From: Pterobdella sp. o SKG-2022
Lineage: Eukaryota; Annelida; Clitellata; Hirudinida; Piscicolidae
Reading direction: 5' to 3'
Assembly (NCBI GenBank): GCA_964035795.1
Contig: OZ038324.1
Span: 9,277,077 to 9,341,076 of the forward strand
Length of the DNA stretch: 64,000 nucleotides
Shown here: positions 13,621 through 42,600 of the stretch, one piece after another
Position numbering within the stretch: position 1 is the first letter of the stretch
How the letters are laid out: every line of letters starts with the position of its first letter
Program-made: the position numbers and the translations under genes
The notes under the pieces: model-generated
The model's input: the letters and a program-made list of their open reading frames with translations, nothing else
Database searches by the model: none
Told to the model about the DNA's origin: nothing

Positions 13621-16600
13621 CTAATCGTTTTTCTGAGGAGTGGAAACTTCGAAAAACAACTGGATGAAGACTGTCACATGGTCTGAGGGTAAATATTTAA
13701 TTTTTTTTGTTATGCCGTCAAAGTTTTTCAATACATTACATAAGTAATAGAATTTTTTTAAAATACTTCAATAATACTATTAATTATACACATAAAACTC
13801 AAAACAGACCCACCCATAAATTTGGGGTAGAGTTTGAAGTGGATTAGAGGAACGTAGAAAACAAAACCGAGCAGAACAAAGAGAAAGGCAAAAAGGAATT
13901 CAATCTGAGGATTGGCAACGATCGGGACGACGACGATAAAAACAGATGCCAAGAGGACCAAGACAGGAACAAATACCGGGATCTGTGAGATTTGAGATTA
14001 TGTAATATTATCATATAAAAGCTGATTTGAGCTTTGTTTTACCATGGTATTCAATTTTTATCCATATTTCTAGTACTTAACTATCGCTTTTTTAAATTCA
14101 ATTTTTTAATATAAGGATAGTGTATAATTAAAAAATCGTTTGTTGAAGCATCTAAGTAGACGACGTGCTTGTTAGTTTTTATTATGAAAGTAAAAAATCA
14201 TTCGTTTTCACCTTCACATCCCTTGGGATATCTTTGTATGGAGATTTGAATCTAATGTGATAATGAGATATACGTTATCATACCGATCCATACAACTATA
14301 TGCTCATGGAGACAGCCCACCATTAATATATGCACAACAGTGAGAGACCTGAAGATGAGGAAAGACACCATGTTCATTCCATAGAAAACCCATTTGATGA
14401 AGCTGATGAAGGTGATGAGACTCGATGTGTTTCCGGGTATCACAAACAAAATGGCGCATATCGCCTGTATTTTATGGTTTTTAGAATAATTTTGTTCTGC
14501 CATAGCGTCATTCCATGCTAACTCATCCCCAAAACCACTACCAATCAAAGCTTTCTGTCATTAATTTGGAATAATCATATAACATGAAACATCAAATCAA
14601 GTAAAATGTTTAGTACACAAAAAGTCAATCAAATTCACCACTGACCATAAGAACAGAAGCAGAGACGGGAGTGAAGCGGGTCACATGCACCATGCCAAAC
14701 AACTTGGGCATGTGGTTCTTGCGGGCTGCCACGAAGATCAGTCTTTGAAGGTGTTGTATTTTAATTACATTAGATACTAGATAAATGTTTTTAGTGTTTC
14801 AATATAACATTTTGATTCATCAAAGTAAATCGACCAAAATTAGAGTTTGCTTGCGTAATTGTTGGGTTTCACAGAGCGCTACTCTATGGTAACAAAAAAA
14901 AAGTGAAGTATGAATAAAAATGCAATAATGGAAACGATGAGAGAATTTATCATGAAAAATCTTAATACATGGAATGTCTTAAAAAATCTATTTCCATAAT
15001 AAACAAAATCTCAAATTATCATTAAGAAACCCTCCGTGATAAATCATTATAGAACTAATAACAGCAAAGCTACTTAGCAGTGGCGAAGATGTTGCCATTG
15101 AGGGATCCAAAGGCACTCATGGCTACAAAGAGAGGGATCAGCCAGGCCACACCAGACAGCACCACCTCAGCCCATGTCTGTGGAGTGAACAAGGTGCAAG
15201 TTGGGTTGTTTGAGCTGGTGTCAGCATAAAGCCTTTGTGTTTTTTTAAGGTTTGTGTGCTTCAGTTGGTTACATAGTGTAGTGAAATTTGTTATATTTAT
15301 GTTTTTCTGATATGGATATATTCAATGAAATTAAAATCAAGATATCTTAAATGTAGTTTATTAAAGCAGGGTGTGTCTAACTCATAAATCAACAAAAATA
15401 TTATTTTTTCAAATTCAAACATACCATGCTTCATCACGCCATAACATACCATTTATCAAAATTCCCTTATATACACTAACAATGGCGACTGCAGAAGATG
15501 CTAAAAGGTCTTCCATGGATAACACAGTGAAGTAAGACACATTTGTCATTAGGTAGACTATCGTTGTTAGGGGTACGCTTATTATTATGGCAAGAGGGAG
15601 ATTCCTTTGAAACGTTTATTTTCAGATTAGAGCTTTAATCAGTCAATATACCTACCTACTTGATAATTCATAAATAAAAAAGCTATTAGAATATGCGCAC
15701 AAGCCTTTGAAGGTTGCATTATAAAATGTATCAGAAAAAAATGAAAAAAAAGAATAAACCTTTGGGGATTAATGATGTCGTCTGTCAAAAAATTCGCAGC
15801 ATTCCTGTCGAGAGAATTAAAATGTTTCTGTTTCCGAGTTTATTTAAACAATCATTAGACAACTACCAAATGCAATTTTGGCTGCGCAATTTTTCTAAAG
15901 TACAGTAAATAACTTAAAAAGCAGCCACAACTCACCATCCATCGAATGCATACACACCACTGTAGAAGCCCAGTGTTATCTTGCCGATGTTCGAGTTGGT
16001 CCCTTCAAATCCAGTTTCCAAGTACTCTGTGTGGCCTAAGAGATTGGTGTTGTTATGGGGAAAAATATAATGAAAATATTCAAGAATTAAAAGTTTCATT
16101 TTGAATGTTTTTGAAGCATTTTATTTCAAAATAAACTGTTTGACAACTTTATTACACATGAAACTATGGATCCAATCTTGAAAGCAACGCTAGAAATAAC
16201 AACAACTAACCTTTGAACAACATGACAATTCCACCCAAGATGATGATGGCGAGGGCAGCCAACTTGGCAATGGTGAAAACTATTTGAACTCTTGACGTGA
16301 TTCTGGTGCTGTAAATGCTGATTGCTGCCAGAAGTACTGTAGTTGAGATATTTGAAGTGCGCACATTAATTAGAGATTGTCTCATAAAAACAAAAAAATT
16401 AGATAATTTGATGAATTAAATAAAGTTATGTAATTTAAGTTTAGTTGAGTGCAAACCACTAAATAAGAATAAACACAACTAACATATAAAGACGATAGCG
16501 AAGACTTTCTCCATGAAGACAGGGTAAGTGCCACAATAGTCATTGAACATCGGTATGAGGGTGTACTTGCTAATGGTGATGGCTAGGGTAGCCATAGTGG

Positions 16601-17289
16601 CTGGTTTCAAAAGCAGGCCCCAGCTCCAAGCAAAGATAAATGCCACTGGACTACCGTATGCCTCAGAGAAAAAGGCATAGTCTCCCCCAGCCTCTTTTAT
16701 TATTGTGCCCATCTCCGCGTAGCAAAGGGCCGCTGTGGTGTTTGATTTTAAATCTTGAAAATATATAAATATTTATTTATATTGAGAAGCTTTTTTTTAT
16801 AATTAATAAAAAAGATGAAATTAGTGTTTTATTTTATGAGTTTTCAATCACGTTTTAAATTGCAAAAATTTCATTTCATCTCTCAGAAATAAAAAGACCA
16901 CCTAAGGTAGATAGAAGTCCACAGAGGACCCAAATGATTAGGGTTAGCGCCACACTACCTGCTCCTTCCGCTACCCCCTTTGGAGTTATGAAGATTCCTG
17001 AGCCTTTGATGAGGATAGAAAAGTTATCCAATAACAATAAAAAGTCATTTAATTTTTATTTAATTTTTCTAAATCAATTTTGGTGTTTTTGTTATATAAC
17101 CTAAAAAACAGCATAAATACACGAGTTTTAATATTAAATACAAACAAAACTAACTATATTCTCACCGATAATAGTTCCCACAATGTAAGACACGGAGCCG
17201 AGCAAGGTGATGGTCCTAGGTACAGTGATCGTATCCTTCTCCTTAATCTTCATGCTACCATTCTCACTCACCTTGTCCACTTTAGTCAT
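13621..17289 (-). CDS. SLC7-type heteromeric amino-acid transporter light chain (LAT/b0,+AT family)
   Basis: Twelve-helix plasma-membrane amino-acid exchanger of the APC superfamily. Exons (minus): 17166-17289, 16902-17003, 16484-16732, 16211-16336, 15936-16035, 15760-15804, 15481-15604, 15074-15177, 14646-14742, 14349-14464, 14212-14251, 13814-13982, 13621-13682. All phases match and total exactly 486 codons (485 aa), usual for the family. Landmarks: [13 protein letters not shown] (TM1 unwound substrate loop), [18 protein letters not shown], the Cys in DYCGTYP where light chains form the disulfide to the SLC3 heavy subunit, [51 protein letters not shown]. The ATG at 17289 is the first Met after an in-frame stop. 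LAT, y+LAT and b0,+AT subtypes cannot be separated by eye. It converges with POLR3C; 3' ends are about 240 bp apart. Confidence 0.93.
15760..15804 (-). CDS. 45-nt microexon of the SLC7 transporter
   Basis: A 45-nt exon flanked by CAG at its acceptor and GTTTAT at its donor, entering and leaving in phase 2. It encodes [14 protein letters not shown], matching the conserved NFVTEE-NPxRNLP motif between TM6 and TM7 of LAT-family proteins. Without it the junction GW|NLPLAI would lack this motif. It is too short to appear in ordinary ORF scans. Confidence 0.88.
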
Positions 17290-18058
17290 TATGAAACCGT
17301 CGATCTCTTGATCCCAATGGTTAGAGGTTTTTATTTGGGGTTTATAGAGTCTATATGTTTTTGTTTGAAATTTTTATATAAGACAGTGTTTTGATTTTTT
17401 GATAGTGAACCTAGAAATGGGATGTTTTAAAGAGAATGATTTATCGTAGAACTTACTCATATTTGTATAGGAACAAAATAACTTATCGATAAGCTTTCAG
17501 TCGTTTTCCGATAGTGATAATTATTATCATCACTTTCTTAGCAAATCTTATCATAAACAAACAATATTGTTTATTGTTATCAGGGGAAACTATCGGTAAA
17601 CAGAGATTAGGTGAACACAGTTAATAAAATGTGTGCTATTTAAAACCACCACTATTTTAAAATAGCGTACTTTTCAAACCATAATTTTTCAATGTTAAAT
17701 CTCCTGTGTAAGTCTATTTGTGTTGTCTAAGTAAAAGTTGAAATATAACGCAGAAACGGTTTTTACCTCTTTAGCTTATACTAAGCTGTGCTTTACTCGA
17801 TTTAATAATTAAATTACTTATATTTAAGGCAGTCGTAATTATATAAACTATTTTAGTGAGGTTGTTAGTTTTAAGGTAATTAGAAATTCGAAATTTTTAT
17901 TTTGCAAATTAAACTCAAAAATATTTACAAATTTCAATAAGAAGACTTGAAAATACAGCTCAAAATATGGCAATAGTCAAACTGAAATATGAATAAATAA
18001 AGACTAGAAAATTGAGACGAGTATAAAAGTTGACTAGAAACAAACTCAAACGAAAACT
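17290..18058. other. Short intergenic region, probable SLC7 5' flank
   Basis: AT-rich with no coding match. It separates the SLC7 start codon from the stop of the upstream ETS gene (same strand), so it should hold the SLC7 promoter/5' UTR and the ETS 3' UTR. Not resolved further. Confidence 0.5.
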
Positions 18059-27562
<9,504 letters not shown>

Positions 27563-30535
27563 ATATGCATTTCTGATGAAACAAGCCACTGGATACAAAA
27601 ATTAACACAACATATATCAACAATAGAACAGCCATTTGGGGAGACTTTTTGGCCGATATGAAAATAAGAGAAGAAAAATAAAATTCAAAATCTTTGTTTA
27701 CAAGGTCTATAGAAGTTAGTGAAGTGTTTATAGTTATGTATTTCACTTGAGGATGTATCGGGACTTGCGAAAAACTTTATTCATCTTATGGAAATTTCAA
27801 ACCTATGTTGTTCTGGGTAGAGGCTACACAAATTTCATAACTAATTAGCGGTAATTATAATGAAGTAACAAAAAAAAACAATCTTTATACATGGAATAAT
27901 ACCAATAAAAACAATAAAAAATAAGGAAAACATTAAAAACAAATAAATAAATGAAAAAAAAACTAATAATCAATAGTGCTATAATACTAATGGTCCAACA
28001 ATAATAATACTATCAAGCACTCAGAGCGATAATGACGTATTACGATTGTATTGACAGTGTTTGTAATTGTATGTATGTATGCATGGCACTTTGTTGATTT
28101 GAATAGAGGTTTTTTGTGTGCTGAGGTTAGCGTTTTGTCAGTCCATATAACTTATCAGTTAATATAATTCTTTATTTAGTATAATTATTATATATATATC
28201 TTGTTAGTCTATATTTTTTATTATTTATTTCACTTTTGACCCCGAACCAAAAACAGTTTTTAAACTGAAAATAAATGAACTCAGATTCAAAGATGTGTGT
28301 TCCGTGTTTGACTGTTTCACACGCGGTCAACTCTTGATGTTTTGTTGTGGTTTGAAAAGGGTGCAGCTTTTGTCTTGTTGTCGTAGTTTTTTGAGTTTTT
28401 TTTGATAATTTTTGTTGTTTTTTTTTCATTTAATTTTTTTGTTAATTCGTTACATTTTTTTGTGAGTTATTTTTAGTTCTTTTTGTTGGATTCATCTATT
28501 TTTTAAGATGTAATTTTTCTCTCAACTATTTGTTTTGCTGGTTTTTATATTGTCTCTAGTTTTCAATAATCTCATATTGTAGTGAACTAAGCTTTTCTAC
28601 TTTTATTTTAGTTACATATGCCTTTTTTGAGTACAAAAGTAATTATACAGCTAAGTGCGGTAAATAATACAAAACCTTTGTCACAGTTGCACGAGATATC
28701 AACACTTTTTTCCTTTTAAAAAAATTAATGTTTTATAGATTTCTGCTTATTTTTTAATTAAAGGAAATAAACAAATTTTTAAGTTTTTTTTAAAGAAAAT
28801 AAAAAAAAAGACTTATTGTGACTTCAATTTGAATCTTGTTTAAAATCATTTAGAAAGCAAATAATCCATTCATTATCCGTTTCCGGAACAAATTTTCAAC
28901 TGGCGTCTGGTGAATACAGCCTGATTTGGCAAAATTGCAAAATTGCAAGAAATTGAAGTTGTTTGGTTGCTTTTTTGAGTGTTTGAGTCTTGGATTTCAG
29001 TCTGTTCACGTGTCAAAAATAATTTTAGAAATTTCCAACAAGGTCTTCAAATGTTTTTTATTTATCATTTCTTAAAATTTTTTATGACGTCATAATTTTG
29101 ATTTTTATACGAGGTTCCTCATTTCATTCGAAGAAATTTTTATATTCAATTGCGTTTTTGTTGTAGTCAGAATTCGAAATGTTCCATTAAAATGTTGGAA
29201 ACTTCGTGTTTTTGCTAAGTTTAACGGAATGAACGTCAAAGTTTTTTTTTTTACAACAGCGCCATCTAGGGATGGAAATATAAAAACACAAACACACCGA
29301 TTGCAACTCCTTGAACCAACATGTTATGAAAATTTGAATTTTCAATCCAAAATATCTATTAAACTATTTGAAAAAAAGAATAACTGGAAAAAAAATCTAT
29401 TAAAAATAGACAAAAATTTCTAAAAAACCAGCTAAACGTGACCTAGATAGATTGACACCTGCATTCAAAGCATTTGATTTATAAGCTTCTTCACTCTTTC
29501 ACACTCTAATTTATTTCCAATTTGCTAATCCTGCACACAAAATGCCTCCAACACAATCACCAGATAGATTCAAACAACGTTTAGCTGTTACATAACAACT
29601 ATGGTTTTGTATTTGTGCTTGTTTCAAACTTCAAAATGGAGGAAGCATTTGAGTAGTTTTAGATCTATTTAAAAATCTCAATAAAAAAACAAAAACTTCA
29701 AGAAACACTGGATTTGAGCAGTAACTTGGCTAAAATATTTTCCTTACTTCAATCTCACCATGAAAATTTAGTACCTTGCAGGTTTGAAGAGCTTTATTTT
29801 TTCTTATATTGTTTTTCATTGTTATATTTTCCCAATATCATGAAATTCGACTTTGAAACGTTGATGTAACGCGATTTGTATATATTTGAGAACTATATTG
29901 GATTGTAAAAATATCAAGCTAATTGATTCATGGGGTGGAACTATTTCCGTTATTTAAATGTGACTATTGACAAGAGTTGGTACAATGATTTTTCAAAATG
30001 TTTCAGTGTACAAAAAATGTAAGAAGTTGAATGGAAATAATAAATAGAAGATACAGAACTTAAAAACATAATAATAAACAAAATAAACAAAAAAATATTA
30101 AAAATACAAAACAAATAAAATTGAAAATAGAATAATTGAAAAAGTAGACACACAATATGAAGTAAATGGAAAGAACGAAACAAAAATAAGGAGGAATACA
30201 CGATAACCGTGGAATCAAAGGAACTGGAAAGGTAGGGGCAATTGATCATCTAAGTGACCAACTTCATAGCTCCCTGGAGAGTTTGCTCCTTTATCTGTCC
30301 ACATACTCATATTTATTTCAATTTCTATTGCTTTCGATTCCATTCATTTGGGTTTTATGTGTATATAAAATGGTTGCTTTTTGGATGTGAAGTTTTTCGA
30401 GTAGAAGTTATGTGGGAACAGAGTTTTAATTTGATTTTTGAAATGATTTTTGTTTAAAATGACTAAAAAATTTTTTATTAAAAAACCTTAACGATTTAAA
30501 TATGAAATGTTGAAAAGCGCGATGACACACGAAGT

Positions 30536-38429
<7,894 letters not shown>

Positions 38430-39689
38430 TGGCCCAGTTTCAAAAAACCAACTTTCTCTCGTCTTAACTTTATAAAAACCTACTTAATTCAAAAGTTATG
38501 GAAACTGTTTCTTCAAATCTTGATGTTTAAAAGTAATTGAGTTAGAACTTCTAAGAGGGGTTTGGAGTGTATCAGGGTCGTGTGTCTGCAATTATATACT
38601 CCTCTCACACACAAACGCACAAGTACTCAGTTTTGTTTTTATTATATTCGTTTAATTTAAATATATAATCAGAAGATTTACTCGTTTTTATTTTATATTT
38701 TTTTTATTTTTCAAAAACATAAAGCAGCACCATTTTCTCAAGGTGTTTCCGGCTTTCCTCTGGGCAGCCTCTTGCTTGAGTTCTATTTATATGTCCTTCC
38801 GTGCGTGAGCAATCAAAAAACAGATTTAAAATTTAAAATTTAAACTCTAAAAGATTGTCTTTTAGTCGCCACTAATTCTTCATCAACAGCACAAACTTGC
38901 CTGACTGATCGCTCAAAAAGATGTTTACAAAGATGCGAAGTCAAGATGATAAATTAATGAAAACGGTTGAAAGAAGGAAGTGGGGATATGATTGGCCAGG
39001 AAGCCGACCAATCAGGAAAGGCGAGGCGGAACATAAAACTTTGCAGGATTTCTTTCCTTTTTCATCGAAAAAAACTTCAAGATGAATTTTTAATATCCTG
39101 GAGTTTTTTTTATTGAAATTCATTTTTAAATAATTTTTAAAAAAGGATGATTTTAGGACAGGTGTGTGTCGCTTTCTAATCCCTCCATCAATATTACAAG
39201 AGGCAAGCTTTCAAGTAAACTTTGACTTTAAAATTTTTGAACTTTATTACGAATATCAAGTGTATAATTAATGCTTTTTAAATTCATTTTTTTTAATAAA
39301 AATAAACAAAATAATAACAAAAAATTTTAATTGAAAATAAAAACTTTTAAAAGTGAACAAAAGTCAATATTCTTCTCGTGCACTTTGACCTTTGTGTAAC
39401 CTTCACTTTTGCTTGTCTCACGCTTAATTATTTTGTGGATAAACAAATAAATATTTGAATAACTTGCAATAACTTGTGATAATGAATATTTTTGTGGTGC
39501 TTAATTTTTTAAAAACAATTGAGTGACAACCATAAACTTAGGAGTGACTGAACATCGGCAAAACCCAATTGGTGTCTACGAAGGGTTTTACAAAAAAAAA
39601 ATTTTTAGCGAACATTATAAAAGTTTCAATTGAAAAAATCCAAAAAACGCCTAAAAAATCAAAATACAATAGATCAACAAAACGATAAT
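38430..39689. other. Intergenic region upstream of the ERG-like start codon
   Basis: About 1.26 kb between the NTPDase stop and the ERG-like ATG, both genes on the minus strand. It must hold the NTPDase 3' UTR and may hold 5' UTR/promoter of the ERG-like gene. No additional coding sequence recognised. Confidence 0.5.
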
Positions 39690-42600
39690 TCAAAGCATAG
39701 TAAAAAAAACCGGAAGAGGAAATAGTTTATGAAGGAAAAAAGTGATGGCGAAGAAAATAAGGGAGGAAGATGGCGATAGAGTGGATGAAGATCCGATGGA
39801 AGGACTAGCAGAAGGGTGGCGATGGTGATGATGGTGGTGGTGGTGGTTCTCGTAGATCAACGCTCCCAGAGTCCAATCTGAAGGAAGTTTAATGTTTCAA
39901 TAGAATACAATACAATACAATACAATACAATACAATACAATACAATACAATACAATACAATACAATACAATACAATACAATACAATACAATACAATACAA
40001 TAAATTTCTTGATTTTTATCGTAAAATGAAGATTTTAGATACATATATTTTTTCAAAAAACTAAAATTTTCGACAAATTAAACTTTGTCATAATTCATTA
40101 GTCATAATACATCACAATACAATACAATTACTAATGTGACTAAGATGAGCTTGACTTCATAAGTTTCTAGACCAAGTTATTCTTCAAATAATTATGAGCA
40201 CTCCATATTGTATGTATGAAAAAATCGTTAATGTTTTCAAAAGAATATTAAATCCAAGATCATTATCATAAATAGGTCTCCAAACTCACCAGCTTCATTC
40301 GAATGCTTCTTATCGATGACGAAGATGTTTCTAGAATTTTCTTTGAATCCGTAACCCTAACGACAAAAAAATAATTTAATGCTCGCATACCTAAAACTCA
40401 TTAACGAATAATGAATTAAATTCAAATAAACTCATAAAAACAATAAACTGCATAAAAACAGAATAAACGAACATTGATTAGCATTCGTGTGACGTAGTGA
40501 CCCATGTAACAGGACAGCTCGGCATATTTGTGTAAAGCCTTAGGCATATCTTTTGTCAGTTCTTCATAGGTCTGTGAATGTTGGTTTTGAGGCAACTCAA
40601 TGGGATTCAGTATTTATAAAAAGTCTTTTTATTTAGCTCAAAGCACTTTCTACAAATTTAATGGAGAAAACACACTATGGAATGAATGGAAATTTTTGCT
40701 TAAACCCAGAATCGAACTAGTAATTTCAGGTATTTAGTGCGATGCTAAGTTTTACAGGATATAATTCTATGATAATTGTTATCTTTGCCGCTCAATAAGA
40801 CGTTGAAAAAGTAGACTTTGGTATATTTTTCCTAATTTAATCATACAATGAGTTGACAAAACTGGATTTGTTGAAAATTTTAAAAAAAGGAAAGCATTAA
40901 AATAATCACTTCATTTTGTGAAGTTATTTTAAAACAATTATCAAAACATTGGTGCATGATACTTCTGAAGAGTTATCATTATTGCGTACGTTAGCTGCAT
41001 TATTGTCGGCCCTTATAGCTCAATGGTTGAGCATTGGACTAATTATCTAAAGTTACCGGGTTCGATCCCACGTGGGCTGACAATTAGCGCCTGTTCCACA
41101 ATGTGTTTTCGCTACATTAAATTTGTAGTAAGCGTTTTGATCTATAAGGAAAAGCGCTTTACTTTAAAATCTGCATTAGTGATGTAGAAATAATACCTAA
41201 AGCCATACGAACCTTAGCGCATGTGAGCTTTGTTATGTTGGTGAGTCTGTGTAGGTCTACTGATTCGTCATCTTTCTTGGGAAGTGAATACAACTCAGAG
41301 AATATCTTTGGGTAGACACTTAATGCATAGAACTTCTGTGGGATTTGAGTTGGTGCCATATAGAAATATTAAAAGTTATGGAAAGCTCATATTTGGTTTG
41401 AATCCAAGCAATAAAAATTAAGGCAATTTAATGGAACATACATTAAACAATATTGATTAACCGTTTGACACACTGCGACATATTTTAACCACTAAATATT
41501 AAAAACATCAAAACAATAAATCTGTCAAATGCTTTTTTTTGGCAACCTGCTCGTTGGAGATAGAAGGCTGGTATACTTGGCTAATAGCACAGGGCTTAGG
41601 GTGACAGAACCTTGGTGGAGATTTCGAGACCAGTTTTTGGAGAAGTTTGTCACATCTGGCAAAAATTTGATTTGAGGTTTTAGTTTTTGAAAATTTTAAA
41701 CTAGTTCTTATGCTTTTTAATGGAATTTTAGGTTTAAAAATTTTTCATATTTTAAATTTTTATTTAAAATTTAAAAAATAACAATTTAAACTCACTCTTC
41801 TTCATTGTATTTTCCTGTCAACACATAATTGCTTCTCTGCATTTGGTGACCTGAGCGATAATCATAGTCATTTATTGATGCTTCTGTCATAAACAACAGC
41901 TAATAAAACGTCAAGAATAATAACTAATATTAAATTAAATCGAATTGGAAAAATTAAATTAATATAAAGCTTCATTAACCTTCATTGTAGCAAGGGTTGT
42001 CAATCGTATTACTACCAGGGTGTTTCTGCTTAGCTGTTTCAATCAACTCCGAAACCAACCACCTAATAGCCGATTCCTGGCCCAGACCCAGATAGCTGTG
42101 TGAATACAGAGAATACCTATGGCCTGCTATGGTGATAGGGAACAGGTTGGCGAGAACAGGCCATTTTGAAACAAAAGTTATTTGTGTTGAAGCTCCTCCT
42201 TTTTCTAGTATGCCGTAAGTTCGCTTGTAGTCTGGTTCGTGAGTTGTTTCTGTTGGGGTTAAAATAACATCTTTTAATTTAAAGAAAGATTTTATGGTTA
42301 TATTAAGGCGAAAAATTCACGAAGGTTTTTTTCTAATAAAACCTTGCATTATCATGTGAGGCATTCCTTTAGGAAAGTATTAAGCTTAAAAGAAACACAT
42401 TAATTTATTCAAAAACCAAACAATTTCAGTGTTCTGAAATTGTATTCATTAAGACAAACAAGTTATAAGCTTGGAACAAAATTACACCAAGATCGAAAAT
42501 TTATGTTTTGTTACGAAAAAAAATTAAAAAATAATAGTTCAAGTCGTGATGTATCTCAACTTTTTTAAAAATTTTATTTAACATATGCTAACACTTATTG

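Noticed and set aside
14330..14521. Plus-strand frame [13 protein letters not shown]
   Set aside because: Antisense of SLC7 exon 14349-14464; the minus strand matches the transporter in phase.
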